A stretch of 64,000 nt of DNA from positions 60,383,567 through 60,447,566 of the forward strand of contig CM070713.1 of assembly GCA_036346275.1 (NCBI GenBank), read 5' to 3'. This document shows positions 9,962 through 26,370 of this stretch, piece after piece (the first letter of the stretch is position 1; every line of letters starts with the position of its first letter). The DNA comes from Otatea glauca. Its lineage: Eukaryota; Streptophyta; Magnoliopsida; Poales; Poaceae. The notes beneath the pieces were generated by a model. That model ran no database searches and was not told where the DNA came from. It saw only the letters and a program-made list of their open reading frames with translations. The translations under genes were made by a program, and so were the position numbers.

Positions 9962-12697
9962 TCATGTCGGCATGGTGACCTCTACGCCATTGTCTTTTAT
10001 TGTGCATGATAAGATTTCGCGCATGTACTGGCACACGAAGTACCCACATAAATTTGTTCCTTTCGGCTGCTTGTGACACTACAAAAATCAAATGAACTAA
10101 GATGTCGTCGAAGGAGCTATTTACTATGAAATATGATATAAGAGTATTCCTTTCGTGCGTACCGGAAACTTAGTACGGATTGTAAGGGATTTGTGGTATG
10201 GGCGGTATCTCGAGCTCTTCTAACAATATCTTTTGAACGCCTCATTCACTAAATGTGTCATGTCTTCAAAGTCTTTTTTAGGTTTATCCAGTGGATCCAT
10301 GATTAGCATCTTGCTCTTTTCTGGATGAATTATTACGAGAATCCAGTGGAAGCTACATACACATGCATGATGCCAGTCATTAGTCCTTACATCAGAGTAA
10401 ATAACGAAATAAACGAGTAATTTAACTAGCTAGTGAGCAACTTACTTAAAATTGTATGGCAAAAGTATAAACTCCTTGTCTTGTAGTTTAATCAAAACTT
10501 TATATACGTACTTCTCGACCTCCTTTGGTGCTCTTTTGATTTCATGTTGGCAAACCGTTCCCGAGTCGAGGAATCCCACTGGCCCCTTGGTTCTTCGTAC
10601 TTCAATCATCTCGTATCTATATAACGAATTAGTTAGACATGACATTTATCGGTATTACGTGAATGTAGGCCAAGATTGATATATTAGACACTTACAGTGA
10701 CCAGCATCTCAAAAAAGATATGTCGAGGGCGTCGTGATAGAACAAGTTGTGCAAGTTATCGAATTCTATTAAGAAGTAGCCATGGCCCTCATGGTGAAAA
10801 TGTTCTCACGGAAAATTGCGGTGATCACCTTCGAGTACGCCTTGGTTGGATCGATCTAAGTACCATGCATGTAATCACGTGATCATGGGTGTTAGACTTT
10901 AACTTCAAGTGGTGACAAAGGGCTTCCTACCTCGAATTTCAATCTTTGTTGATCATCTTGGTCATCGACCGCGCTTTGCCCTTACTTTTTGTCGCACGAC
11001 ATCATACTCGGTCCTAGCCTCGCTCGATCCGGGCCGATACGGCTTGTTTAATGTGCCAATTTTGGGATCGGGGTTGTAGGTTTGTCCTTTGAAGTACCTG
11101 TGTTATAGGTTTTCGCTTTGGAGTACTAACAAAGGCCATCTTGATGGGGTCCTCAATGCATTTCTTTTCTACCTCATTTTGCTTCTTCCCGTTTCACTCT
11201 CAGCCGTGACGGATGTGAGGATTGTACTACAGGAGAGGTCGGCATCGCATGGTCCAAGACGATGTCACGCTTGCGCCATTGGATGAATGAGTGGACGACA
11301 CTTCCTAGAGTTGTTATCTCATCATTGGCGGGTTTTTCCAGTCCGATCTCAGCAAACTGTGCAAGTACCGTGTCCACTTGGACCTTTTCATAACCTGGCG
11401 CTATCGGGGTATTGTGCAGGACACCCCCTTCTTGGCACGGATAGACTACCCCTGTAGCAGCCTGTACAAATATGTTCATCAAAGGCACGTTGAGCTGACA
11501 GGGTGTGGGGTCCTGTATGTCGTCCACAGGATAATGGTTGTTGTCTGCTTCTGCCAATGGCGTGGACGCGCAATTGCTACGACGACCTGTAGGACTGGAG
11601 AAAACGTTGTGGGCCTACGACTGGCTCAAGGCTTGTTGTACTTATCGTTCAACTTGTTCTTCAATGGTGCCTTGTATTTCTCGCAGAACCCTTTCCTTCA
11701 TCATTTCCATTTCCTTCTCAGCTCGCTCTTCTTTAGCTCTTTTCCGACTCCTATAAGAGTCTCCGTGCTCAGGGAATCCACTCCTCCATGGAACCTTGAC
11801 CCCGACGCCTCGTGTTCGACCAGGGTGCTCTTTGTTTCCTAGGGCCGATGTTAGCTCGTCTTTCTCCCTATCTGGGTGAAAAGATCCTTGGGTGGACTGG
11901 GCGTGAAACTCATGAACTCTTTGCGTCATTGCTTCGTGTTCACTGCTCTTGAATGATAAGCCCCCAGTAGACAATATATCTGCCCTCGCTAGCACGTAGT
12001 GCTTCACTCGGTCTCGTAGTCCGATCAAGGGACTTGTGCCAGCCAATTGGACCGCTTCTAATTCCTCGCCTCTCCCATTGAGCAATTTTACCGCGCACCC
12101 ACTCGTGCCAAGTCTGTGGGGGTGAGTATTCCTTCTTGCGATGCTAATGTGGTCCTCACTGGACTTCCTTGCTGCTTCCGATTGCTTCATCGCCACAAAC
12201 TCATTCTAGTATGGCTCCAATCTTGGGTACTCTTCGATGGCTGACCGGTTTTGCTTCACATAATTTGTGTTCAGCCCCGCCTTGAAGTTTCTCCACGCCG
12301 CATCCATGGTCATCAATGCGTCGTGACGCACAAGATCTTCGGCTCCTTCGGGGAATTCGAAGGTTTCTTTGAGATCTGTCCACAGATCCTCTTTGGTGGC
12401 TCCGGGCACTTTATGCCAATCCGAATAGGTGATTGGCACTTTATCCCTTACGATGCACCCGCATGTTGACTTGTATTTTGCTGCTGATTTTCTCGGTGCA
12501 ACAGGGGCCCCAATATCGAAGACCTCTGAGATGGTGTACCGGCCTTTAGGCTCCTTAGTTTTCCCTCGTCCTCGGCGTCTTGCAACCGGAGCATCATCTG
12601 CAACAGCGGTGGAGGCCTCGGCATCTTCGGTGGTTGGGTGGAGGGTAAGGTACCTGCTCGGGCTCTCCTCCACTATAGGCTCGGTTTCGGGCTCCAT
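9962..12697 (-). pseudogene. CACTA second gene: Transposase_24 protein with C-terminal Ulp1-like protease, nearly intact
   Basis: The frame from 12697 to 11642 matches the plant Transposase_24 (Ptta/En/Spm) pattern, with STCGCIVRDKVPITYSDWHK and YPRLEPY, a TAG, then NEFVAMKQ; the TAG stands where Trp is usual. A frame at 11557-11174 (DPTPCQLNVPL, APGYEKVQVD) continues the protein. Four exons then fit one reading frame with matching phases: 10855-10696, 10616-10446, 10352-10163 and 10078-9962. They encode LLPYNFNFHWILVIIHPEK, LIMDPLD and QPKGTNLCGYFVCQYMREI. These hold the His, Asp, Gln and Cys expected of Ulp1/C48 SUMO-protease-like enzymes. One further TAG follows RYC near 10220. Exon ends obey GT/AG. 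In CACTA elements this gene is usually transcribed beside the TNP2 gene. The two nonsense codons and an uncertain join near 11600 make it a pseudogene here. Confidence 0.8.
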
Positions 12698-12699
12698 TA

Positions 12700-13615
12700 G
12701 AACTACAGTTCGACCCGAAACATAATTTTCGTCAATTATTACAGAATCATCTCATGGAATTTCAAAGTAAAGATGTATTGTCCTGTGTGTAATATTGTGT
12801 GGTGCTAAGATGAAAATGATTTTGCAAGAGCAAGAGACTTAATTAGATCAGAAGAAGTGGAAGAATGCAAATTTTTACTTGGCCAATTAAAAGCTATGTT
12901 TATTTTAGTACCTGCTGTTCAGAACTACTGTTAATGTATATAACCTCTGTTCATCTCTAATCTGTGAACTAGTAATACATCTTCTCAATAAATGGCAAAT
13001 TTTATGTAGATGCTTAAAATGTCTTCGTTTGCTCAATTTAAAGTTATATAGCAGTAGATATGCTGTGGTCAATTAACCACTCAAACTTGCGAAAGAGAAG
13101 TCAAGCAAAATAAATGGAAAGGAATAGCGCCAAGGAACAACCAAATGAGGAAAAAATAAGCCACTCGAGGACAGGATGTCTGCATATATGGTTCCCAACA
13201 TGTGATACATAAATCTTTCAAGTACTGGAAGCAATTCAAAACATGTAGAAAGAGGATAGCACATGAATCTTTCATCGCTTTTTGATAAACTGAGATCCAT
13301 ACAATTACCATTTTGTTTTAGAATTAAGTGAAAGTTTGTGTGCATTCAACGTTAATTCACATTGCTCATAGCACTGCATTGCACATATGAGCACAGGTGC
13401 AACCACAGTAATGCTTGATGAATCCTACAAAAGTTACACATACATCAAATGAAAAGTAGAATATACAACTGTAATGTACTAACCCTTGCCGTGAAATTGT
13501 GGGTACTCTAAAACTATGAAACACGTTGAAATCATCGAAAGCATCGACACAACAAAACACACATGTGATGCACATGGTAAGGCAAAGACTATATATTGGA
13601 CGATTCGAGCGGTGG
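12700..13615. other. Probable intron or spacer of the CACTA second gene
   Basis: This AT-rich sequence lies between the GC-rich leader at 13620-13990 and the Transposase_24 frame. No motif-bearing frame is visible. It is best explained as an intron of the minus-strand gene. Confidence 0.4.
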
Positions 13616-13990
13616 GTGAGAGGAAAGAGGCACCGACCTTGCCGGGACGCGCAGGCGCGAGGCGGCGAGGGCGCTGGGCGGCGATTGTGGCGACGCGCGC
13701 GGGGAGGGCGGCGTCGCCAGAGAGGGCGGCGTCGCTGGGCGGCGTCGAGAGAGCGGCGCGGGCGGCGACCGTCGTGGCGGCGTCGGCCGGGCGGCGGCGT
13801 CGGGGCGGCGACGTGCCGGGATGGCGCGCGCGGGCGCGGGGCGAGCGGCGGCGGGCGGCGCGGGCGCGGCGCTGGCGCTGGGCGGCGAGTGGCGACGTCG
13901 GGGCGGCGCGCGACGGGGAGGGCGATGTCGTCGGGGACAACGTCGGGTACGGGCGGCGTCGAGCGCGGGGGTTTAGGGGTTTAGGGCGCG
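13616..13990 (-). other. GC-rich leader or first exon of the CACTA second gene
   Basis: The composition jumps to extreme GC with GGCGGCG runs. Read on the minus strand it lies downstream of a TATA-like CTATAAATAAAATAG and of CCCTAAACCCCTAAAC repeats. An open frame (about 13940-13480) codes Pro/Arg/Ala-rich low-complexity sequence with no family motif. Its position suggests a 5' leader or first exon for the gene that continues at 12697. Confidence 0.45.
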
Positions 13991-14040
13991 TCAGAAGGGC
14001 AGGAGTTTAGGGGTTTAGGGCGATTCAGAAGCGGCGGTAT

Positions 14041-14055
14041 CTATTTTATTTATAG
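14041..14055 (-). promoter_or_regulatory. TATA box inside the CACTA element (second gene)
   Basis: The minus strand reads CTATAAATAAAATAG between the internal subterminal-repeat block and the GC-rich leader. It is well placed to start the minus-strand second gene. The assignment is positional only. Confidence 0.5.
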
Positions 14056-14059
14056 ACGG

Positions 14060-14280
14060 AGCATATTATCAGTGGCAGTTCTTAAAAAGAACCGCCACTG
14101 ATACATTTATCTGTGGCGGTTCTTTATACGAACCGCCACAGATAATGTTATCAGTGGCGGTTCTTTATGCGAACCACCACTGATACATATATTATCTGTG
14201 ACGGTTCTTTATACGAACCGCCACAGATAATTTTATCAGTGGCGGTTCTTTTGAAGAACCGCCACTGACGTGCCTCTATG
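14060..14280. repeat. Internal subterminal-type repeat block
   Basis: Five to six head-to-head pairs of ATCAGTGGCGGTTCTT and AAGAACCGCCACTGAT occur here, the same motif as at the two ends of the element. No CACTA terminus or TAGTG end follows. The block is either a truncated end of a second, fused element or an internal promoter array. Confidence 0.75.
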
Positions 14281-14289
14281 CGTTAACCC

Positions 14290-14669
14290 TGAAATTTGTT
14301 TCTGAATCAACAATACGCTTCACTGTATTGTCGAATAGCAGCGCTGAGTTCAGAAGACCTCGTTTTTGGTGCTGCGCAATTGCAGCGTTTTCTGATTTTG
14401 TCTATTACTTAATAAACCAAAAACATAGGCAGTTTCAGTGAAAGAATCCGCACTTTCACCGATGCACTCAACAAACTCTCCAAACTTTCAACCGGATAGA
14501 ACACTATTTTGTCATCTGGCAAAACAATCAAGTACTCTTCAGACACTGAAACAATCACCAAAACTAGTAGAGTCCGAAACTGACTCAAAGACCAAAAAAA
14601 CTAGCACATAGCTAGGAAACAAAATCAAAAACAGACTTTAAACTACCATGCACAAGATTATCTTCAACA
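14290..14669. mobile_element. Lone Copia-type LTR (degraded)
   Basis: The segment begins TGAAATTTG and ends CACAAGATTATCTTCAACA. In order it resembles the Copia LTRs at 25765-26331 and 40400-40982 (GTGCTGC, CTTTTCTG, ATTACTTA, TCTGGCAAAAC, TGCACAAGATTA). It is about 200 bp shorter than those. I see no 5-bp target duplication (AACCC on the left, GTGGT on the right), so it may be truncated or part of a rearranged junction. Confidence 0.55.
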
Positions 14670-14800
14670 GTGGTCATCATTAGGGTTGATTACATAGAAG
14701 ACTTGTGCGGCCTGGTCATCGCCGGCAAACCCGGGAAGGCGCCCGCCCTGCCCAGGAGCTGGCTCCGCCTCTGATATTGCCATTACTCGTATATAGCTAA
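14670..14800 (-). pseudogene. Duplicated scrap of the CACTA DUF4216 region
   Basis: On the minus strand, about 14717-14676 reads AQVFYVINPNDDH, a second version of the AQVFYVIDPADKK stretch encoded near 15030-14990. The scrap abuts the lone LTR on one side and a short GC-rich piece (14718-14770) on the other. Confidence 0.55.
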
Positions 14801-14916
14801 TTATTTTATTTCACAATTTGCCCTTCTTTATGATCGTCGCGATGATAGGTAGCTTCATGAGTGGTTTCTTCCTCGAGCCTGATGTTGCCATCTACGAAAG
14901 GAGGCAACTCATCAAA

Positions 14917-17900
14917 CTAGTTGTACTCTTCCTCATCCACGACATTCTCAACTCCGACGATCCTTCTTTTCCCCTGAAGAACTACATGGCTCTTCTTATC
15001 TGCCGGGTCGATTACATAGAAGACTTGTGCTACTTGCTTCACAAGTACGAATGGTTCATCTCTGTATCCGACATGTTCGATGTCCAAAGTAGTGAAGCCG
15101 TACTTGTCCACCTTGACACCCTTTGGGAGTTGTACCCAACGACACCGAAACATTGAGATCTTAAAAATACAATAGTCGAGCTCCCAAATCTCTTCTATGA
15201 ACCCATAGAAGCTACTCTTTCATTTCTGTGTTGTCATAGCATCTATGCGACACCACTATTTTGGTAAGTGCTTTTGCTATCCCGAGATCTCGTAAAAGGT
15301 ATATCCATTTATGTCGATCCTTGCCATGTCAAGATTGTACCGATGGCACTTTTGCCACCACCTCAACATGACACTCGTTTCTTTCCCACCATATGCTCTT
15401 TGAACCAATGATTGAACAAACGGTTATGCTCTTTTGTTACCCAAACCTCGATCGCCCACGATTTTCCTCTCGTAGCTTATCCTTGTGCATGTCCATATAC
15501 GAGGACACCTCAACCGATCTGTTGCAAGATCGTGAAATGAGCTTTTTCGAACAATTCATGATCGTAAGAATTTGTTGATTTCCTTCCAATCGTCCCTTTC
15601 CCAGCTAGCCTACCCTCATGGCGAGATACAGCACTCCTACCGGTTCCACCCCTCCATGTAATCCACGCAAAACTCGATAACCTCCTCAATTGCATAACCT
15701 TCCACAATGCAGCCCTCCGCCGAGATCGACATACATACTTCTTCAGATACCCATGTACCTTTCGAACGGGTACATCCGATGCAGAATACGGGGCCACATA
15801 CATTTATCTCGCTCACAAGGTGAACAATGAGATGAACCATTATATCAAAAAATGATGGAGGGAAATACATCTCTAGCGGCATAGTGTCTTGACCACATCA
15901 TTCTGCGAGCTCGAAAGTCCGATGGGATCGATGACCTTCGTGAAATCGTGTTGAAGAAGAAACACAACCTCATAATTGCCTCTCTGACCTTTTCGTGCAA
16001 AATACCTCTAATTGCAATAGGAAGCATTTGTGTCATCATCACATGACAATCATGAGACTTCATGCCGCTTAACTTCAAATCTTTCATCGAGACCAGCTTG
16101 ATGCTTATGAGTAACCGGACGAACTTTCACACCATGCAAGCATTTGCAAAGGTTCATTCTCTCTTTCTTCGAAAGAGTGTAGCAAGTCGGGGAAGGTAAA
16201 GTCCCCTTTCCGGTGTCCCGAGGATGTAGCTCAGCTCGATTTTCATATCTTCCGTGTCCCTTCGTGCCTTGATCCGTCCTTAGTTTTGCTAGGAATGTTC
16301 AAAGAAAAGACCAATCAAGTCATCACATACATTTTCTCTACATGCATGACGCGTCTATGCAAAGGTCGAACTTCTAAGTCCTTCCAATAGGGCAAGTTCC
16401 AAAATATCGATCTCTTCTTCCATGTGGTCTTCTCAGTACGAGACCTCGATTTATTATTACTATCTCCCTTTCCAAGTACGACATTAATATCCTTAACCAT
16501 ATCATATACCTCTTCCCCACGACGAGGCCTTGGGGCTATACCATCATCTTTTGTCCCGTCGAATTTTTTTTTCATATTGCGGTAGGGGTGATTCCTGCGA
16601 AAGAACCTACGGTGATGCATGTACACGGTTTTTCTCGAGTTATTGAGCCACACACTAGCGGTTTCATCCATGCACTGGGGGCATGCTTTGGCCCCTTTTA
16701 CAGTACGACCGGATAGGTTACCAAGGGCAGGAAAATCATTGATGGTGCAAAACAACAATGCCCGTAGGATGAAGTACTCTCACTTGTACTCATCCCATAC
16801 CTGTACACCTTCGTTCCACAGTATCACAAGGTCTTCCACCAATGGTTGTAGGTATACATCAATATCATTGTCAGGTTGTCTCGGCCCTTGGATAAGCAGC
16901 GACATCATAATGTACTTTCGTTTCATATACAACCAAGGAGGAAGGTTGTAGATACAGAGAGTCACGGGCCAAGTGCTATGAATACTACTCATGTTACCGA
17001 AAGGATTCAGTCCATCCGTACTCAACCCAAACCTTATATTCCTCGGTTCATTCCCGAAGTCCTTCCTAAAGAGCCTATCGATGGTTCTCCACCGAGCGTA
17101 ATCGCAGGTGTCTCACTTTTCATCCTTTTACACTCTTCCGAGTGCCATCGCATCGATTGGGCATGCTTTTGTTTCCAAATAAACGCTTCAACCGAGGAAT
17201 TACCGTAAATACCACACCACTTTAGCGGAGCTCCTTTCTTCACCATGGTGCCTCATTGTCATGGCCTTTACACTTGTATCGTGATGATTTGCACACGGGC
17301 ATACATGCATGTCAGATACTCTTTGCGATAGAGTATACAATCGTTTGGACATGCATGTATTCTTTCTACTTTCAATCCCAATGGACATACAACCTTCTTA
17401 GCTAAATAAGTGGTTATCGGCAATACATTTCCATCTGGAAGCATGTCCGCTAAGAGATGTAACAGCGCCGTGAAACTCTTATCGGACCAACCATTGCTTG
17501 CCTTCAATTTTAGAAGTGAAAGCACGGTGTGCAACTTTGTGTATTCCTCCTTGCAACCCGGGAACAAAGGTGTGTCCGAGTCATCCAACAAACCCTTGAA
17601 TTGATTAAACTCTCTCTGACTAGTGTAGTTCCCTTCTACATCGCGCAACATCTGAGTAAGATTATTATAGTCATCAATGTCTAACCTATCCTCATCAAAT
17701 CCATAACTAATGTCAGCTGCCATAATGCCTTCTCCATCATCCAATACGTTATCACCTTCATGTATGTTTTCCTCTTCACCGTGACTTGTCCAACGTGTAT
17801 AGCCAAGTACAAAACCTCTTCGAATCAAGTGCAAGTGGATGTGCTCTTTGTCTGAAAACATTTTCTCATTCTTGCAATCAATGCATGGACAATGTATGTA

Positions 17901-17999
17901 CTCCGCCTTCTTGTGCAACTTGTTCTCCTCAATGCTCTTAGAAAAGTAGATACCCCGTCGATGTAATCTCGGTTGTAACGGTTCGCATTGTACATCCAT
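14917..17999 (-). pseudogene. TNP2-type CACTA transposase, broken
   Basis: The N-terminal frame (17999-17268, 243 codons) has the transposase-associated Cys-rich motif CPCIDCKNEK with LIRRGFVLGYTRW, then GWSDKSFTALLHLLADMLP and HACPNDCILYRKEY. These are standard for plant TNP2/Transposase_21 proteins. Homology continues in other frames: YKCKGHDNEAP; then LSTDGLNPFGNMSS with IYNLPPWLYMKRKY (17025-16780); then LFCTINDFPALGNLSG with YMHHRRFFRRNHPYR (16758-16315); then MKSHDCHVMMTQMLPIAIRG (DUF4218, 16087-15845). The end is DUF4216, with VDKYGFTTLDIEHV and AQVFYVIDPADKK (15153-14917). A TGA after DEYK and several frame changes show that it is not functional, unless some of the breaks are sequencing errors. 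It would have cut and pasted the CACTA element in the nucleus. Confidence 0.85.
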
Positions 18000-18034
18000 C
18001 TCCGGTCCATCTAAAATTAATTAACATATAAAAA

Positions 18035-18500
18035 TTGATTAAAAAACCAATCTAAATACTTATCTTGTAAAGAAGCTAGATAATAAATTCATCATCTAAA
18101 AATGATGAGCACCCACCTACCAATTAACTAAAATTTCATGTATATTAATATCCACTAATCTTAAATAAATAAATTTAATATATGCAAGATGTATATTATA
18201 CGTGCACACTAATGGAACCAAATTAATAGTAATTAAAAAACTAATCTAATTACCTATCATCTAAAGGAGCTAGATAATAAATTCATCATCTAAAAATGAT
18301 GAGCACCCACCTACCAAATTAACTAAAATTTCATGTATATTAATATCCACTAATCTTAATTGAACAAATTTAATATATGCAAGATGTATATTATACGTGC
18401 ACACTAATGGAACCAAATTAATAGTAATTAAAAAACTAATCTAATTACTTATCATCTAAAGAAGCTAGATAATAAATTCATCATCTACCAAATTAACTTA
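18035..18500. repeat. 195-bp tandem repeat in the TNP2 leader
   Basis: The word AGCTAGATAATAAATTCATC starts at 18074, 18268 and 18463, giving a period of 194-195 bp with highly similar AT-rich sequence between. The array lies upstream of the TNP2 start codon, probably in an intron or untranslated leader of that gene. Confidence 0.85.
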
Positions 18501-18854
18501 AAATCCAATTTATATTAAATATATGCTTGATCATAATTCATCATCTATAAAAGGAACACAACATCATCTAATGAATCTAGCTAGGAAATAAATTCATCAA
18601 CTACAAAATGGTAGGTAAATAAAAATAAACAAAATCTAAACTTTTCATCTCATCTACATATAAACCTTAATTGAACTAGGTTTAAAAATTAAATTGCAAC
18701 AAGATTAACACAAATCAAGAGAGGAGAAAAAATAACTCACCAAGGAACAACTAGAGGAAGTACAACACAAGAATTGGAGAAAACGAAATCTGAAAATTAG
18801 AAGTTTTGGTTTGCTCTCGGGAGGAAAAAGACCAGTGTTGCTACTGACCACCTA

Positions 18855-18860
18855 CTTATA
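18855..18860 (-). promoter_or_regulatory. TATA-like box for the CACTA transposase gene
   Basis: The minus strand reads CCGCCTATAAGTAGG just inside the right subterminal array. A leader follows with a possible splice donor TTGGTGAGTT near 18740. This is the usual promoter position in En/Spm elements. Confidence 0.5.
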
Positions 18861-18864
18861 GGCG

Positions 18865-19245
18865 GTATTATCAGTGACGGTTGTTAACTAGAACCGCTAC
18901 TGATTATATTATCAGTGGCGGTTCTATCCTCGAATCGCCACTGATAACGGTTGGAGGATAGAACCGCCACTGATAATACAATAGTGTCAGTGGCGGTTGG
19001 AGGATAGAACCGCCACTGATAACCTAGTTATCAGTGACGGTTCTATCCTCCAACCGCCACTGACACTATTGTATTATCAGTGGCAGTTCTATCCTCGAAC
19101 CGCCAGTGATAATGAATTATCACTGGCGGTTCGAGGATAGAACCGCCACTGATATTCTTCCTGCCATTTTCAATATAGAACCACCACTGATAATTATATT
19201 TGTAGCGATTCGAAAAAAACCGCCACAAATAGACCGTCACCTATT
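18865..19245. repeat. Right subterminal repeat array of the 12.5-kb CACTA element
   Basis: About ten copies of TCAGTGGCGGTT and its inverse occur here. They include a large head-to-head pair around 18975-19090 with GGTTGGAGGATAGAACCGCC and its inverse. The array mirrors the one at 6735-7190. Confidence 0.85.
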
Positions 19246-19266
19246 GCAGGTTTTGGCGTAGTGATT

Positions 19267-20400
19267 AGACTTAATGGTCATGGGTTATGCGTTGGTGGTT
19301 CAAGTAAGGTGCCTATATATGGAGAGTTAGAGACCTAACAAATTGGGGTCGAATTTCTGGAGTTTTCTTTCAGACATAAGAGGAGGCCGACAGCTGATGC
19401 TGTCACCTATACAGCTTGTAGGTTGCAACTAATCGAGTGCCTTATGAGAATCACAGTTTGTAAGTAGCTAGAGCGCGCTGTCTTTGTATGGGATGATTCG
19501 CTGTCCTTGTTATTATTGGCAATCAAGTTTCTGAGCATCTCCATTGGTGGATGAGTAATTGAGTATACTGAATTTGTTTTTTAGAAGATAAGGCTACGTA
19601 CACAGAGTTGTTTTTTATAAATGATAGACTACCGAATTGTTTAGACTAATCGACACCAAAATGTGCTGCTAGCTGAATTTTGCTTGCACGGCAATCTGTG
19701 GTTGAGTTTACAATCGTCACCACAGAAGAAGAAACCAAGCAACCATTGGCGTGAAAGGAACTTTCATCGGTGAACTGTGAAAAAAACATATATACGCCAA
19801 TTTAGCGAGTCCTTGATTAGTAGAACTGAAAAGATTAGAGATTTGTTCTACCCTATCTTATGTGTAAACTTTTGCTTGTTGTTGCTTGGTGATGACAACG
19901 CCTGGCACTTTCCTCTAGATTTACTCGGACCATTGTATGAATAGAGTTTTTTTTTTTATAAAAAAAAACAACTATGGACAGTGCTTCTATGCTCGCTGTA
20001 TAAGTATATCCTAATCCTAGCCTTAACCTCCAATTCTCAAGCTCCTAGCTAAAGGCATATACCATCACTGAAACTGGACCACTAATTAGAAGCAGCCAGC
20101 AGTGATGTGCTTTCAGACCTTTTTGCTCATTCTTTTCTCAGAGCAGTACATTAATTAGTACGTAAGCAGTTAAGCACAGGTAGCCCTTAGAATAGCCCCT
20201 CCGATTAATCACTAGCCACCAGTTTGGTTCTAAGATGACATAATCGTGATGGTTTAGTCGGTTGTGGGCGGCAAATTATAACCCAAAAAAACCCCAAACC
20301 AGAAACCCTTATCCTTGGCTAATAATTAATCAGTCTAAACTGGCCATCATTGAGCAGATGAGCTCGTCCTCTCCCCTGGCACGAGCCATCCTCTCGCCCC
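19267..20400. other. Upstream region of the aquaporin gene
   Basis: About 1.1 kb lies between the CACTA right end and the PIP2 core promoter. I see no coding frame with a motif. A poly-T/poly-A stretch lies at about 19948-19970. Promoter elements other than the TATA box cannot be assigned by eye. Confidence 0.5.
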
Positions 20401-20402
20401 CA

Positions 20403-20409
20403 ATATATA
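20403..20409 (+). promoter_or_regulatory. TATA box of the PIP2 aquaporin gene
   Basis: ATATATA lies in the pyrimidine-rich context CGCCCCCAATATATACC, 117 bp before the start codon. No ATG occurs between it and the ATG at 20526, so the leader should be translated simply. Confidence 0.6.
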
Positions 20410-20525
20410 CCTTGCCTCTCCTATCTCCTCACACCACACACAACTGCAGCAAGCACAAGCTAGCGCGTAGCAGCTGGTTCAATTAATTCGTAGTGCCCTA
20501 GCTACAGAGCAGTTAGTTGGCTAGC

Positions 20526-25447
<4,922 letters not shown>

Positions 25448-25764
25448 GCCCGCGCGCCGCTCCGGCTAGACGCGCGAGGGAGCACTGAAGTGTAGATTTA
25501 CGTACAGCAAGGCCGCCTCCAGCACATGCTCTTGTTCGATCGTTCGCTTCCTCAGTTCCAGTCTTTGCATCAGCTGCTGCCCCTACTACAGAATCATGAT
25601 CCTTGCCGTCATATCACTGCCGGCGGTGGATTCTGCTGCATTATTATCACTCATGCATATGGTCTCCGCTCGTTTATATGTCGATGTACCCCGGAGTCCG
25701 CCATGTTTGCTTGCTGTATTTCTACCAAGTGTGCCTTTCTTTTTCAACTTGCTGTATGTATTGT
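25448..25764 (+). other. PIP2 3' untranslated region, cut by a retrotransposon
   Basis: About 317 bp of non-repetitive sequence follow the TAG stop before the Copia LTR begins at 25765. Host-like sequence resumes at 40983. The natural 3' end may lie in this stub or on the far side of the insertion. Confidence 0.6.
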
Positions 25765-26331
25765 TGAAATTCTCCTCTGCGTGTTATCAGATTCTTCCCT
25801 GAAGTAAACAGAATGCCTCTTGTATTGTCGACTCTGCTGCTCTGATGAAACAACAGGTTCGCAACAATACAGATCGCACGCAGATGGCTTGGAGAAAACT
25901 TCTTCAACGTGAAGTCTGAACTCTGCCCCTGAAGACTTAACGCTTCTCTGGATGTCAGATAGTTCACGCAACAAAAGAACTAAAACGGTAAAACAATACT
26001 GCAAACAAGTTGCTTTGGGTGCTGCAAATACTGCCCGTAGCTTTTCTGTTTCTCATCTTCATTACTTATATAAGTTAGAGATTACAGACTATACACTGAA
26101 TTCAGTTACAGATATTAATCCAGATTGCTTCAACTAATTGGACTCTAACTCAATCTTTAAGAGTTTTAGCTGAGACAATCTACTGTTACTTATCTGGCAA
26201 AACTTAAAACTAAACAGACATCTGCTTACTTGTTTCAGGACTCTTCTTACTAGATTCTGGTAATACCGAATCCTGAAAACAAAACAAAACAAACTGGACT
26301 CTGAACTTCATGCACAAGATTACTCTCAACA
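25765..26331 (-). repeat. Left (3') LTR of the Copia element
   Basis: The segment runs from TGAAATTCTCC to CTCTCAACA and matches 40400-40982 nearly base for base. Its right side adjoins the inverse polypurine tract AATCACCCCCTA. Confidence 0.9.
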
Positions 26332-26370
26332 AATCACCCCCTAATCTTGTTGCATCCGGTTAGAACTCAA

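Larger units (their letters stand above)
6722..19263 (-). mobile_element. 12.5-kb CACTA (En/Spm) transposon carrying two decayed genes, TSD ATT
   Basis: The left end is CACTACCTTGAAAAAGG and the right end is the inverse of CACTACGCCAAAACCTG. The trinucleotide ATT flanks both ends (6719-6721, 19264-19266). Subterminal arrays of TCAGTGGCGGTT in both orientations fill 6735-7190 and 18865-19245. Both internal genes run on the minus strand: a TNP2-type transposase (17999-14917) next to the right end, and a Transposase_24/Ulp1 gene (12697-9962). This is the layout of autonomous grass CACTA elements, but both genes carry stops or frameshifts. A third subterminal-repeat block (14060-14275), a lone Copia-type LTR and a duplicated piece of the DUF4216 region show that the interior is a mosaic. 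The element may be a fusion of two related copies. Confidence 0.85.

Noticed and set aside
13479..14010. Overlapping long frames of 150-165 codons on both strands
   Set aside because: Extreme GC content removes stop codons in every frame. The translated sequence is Arg/Ala/Pro low complexity without a motif.
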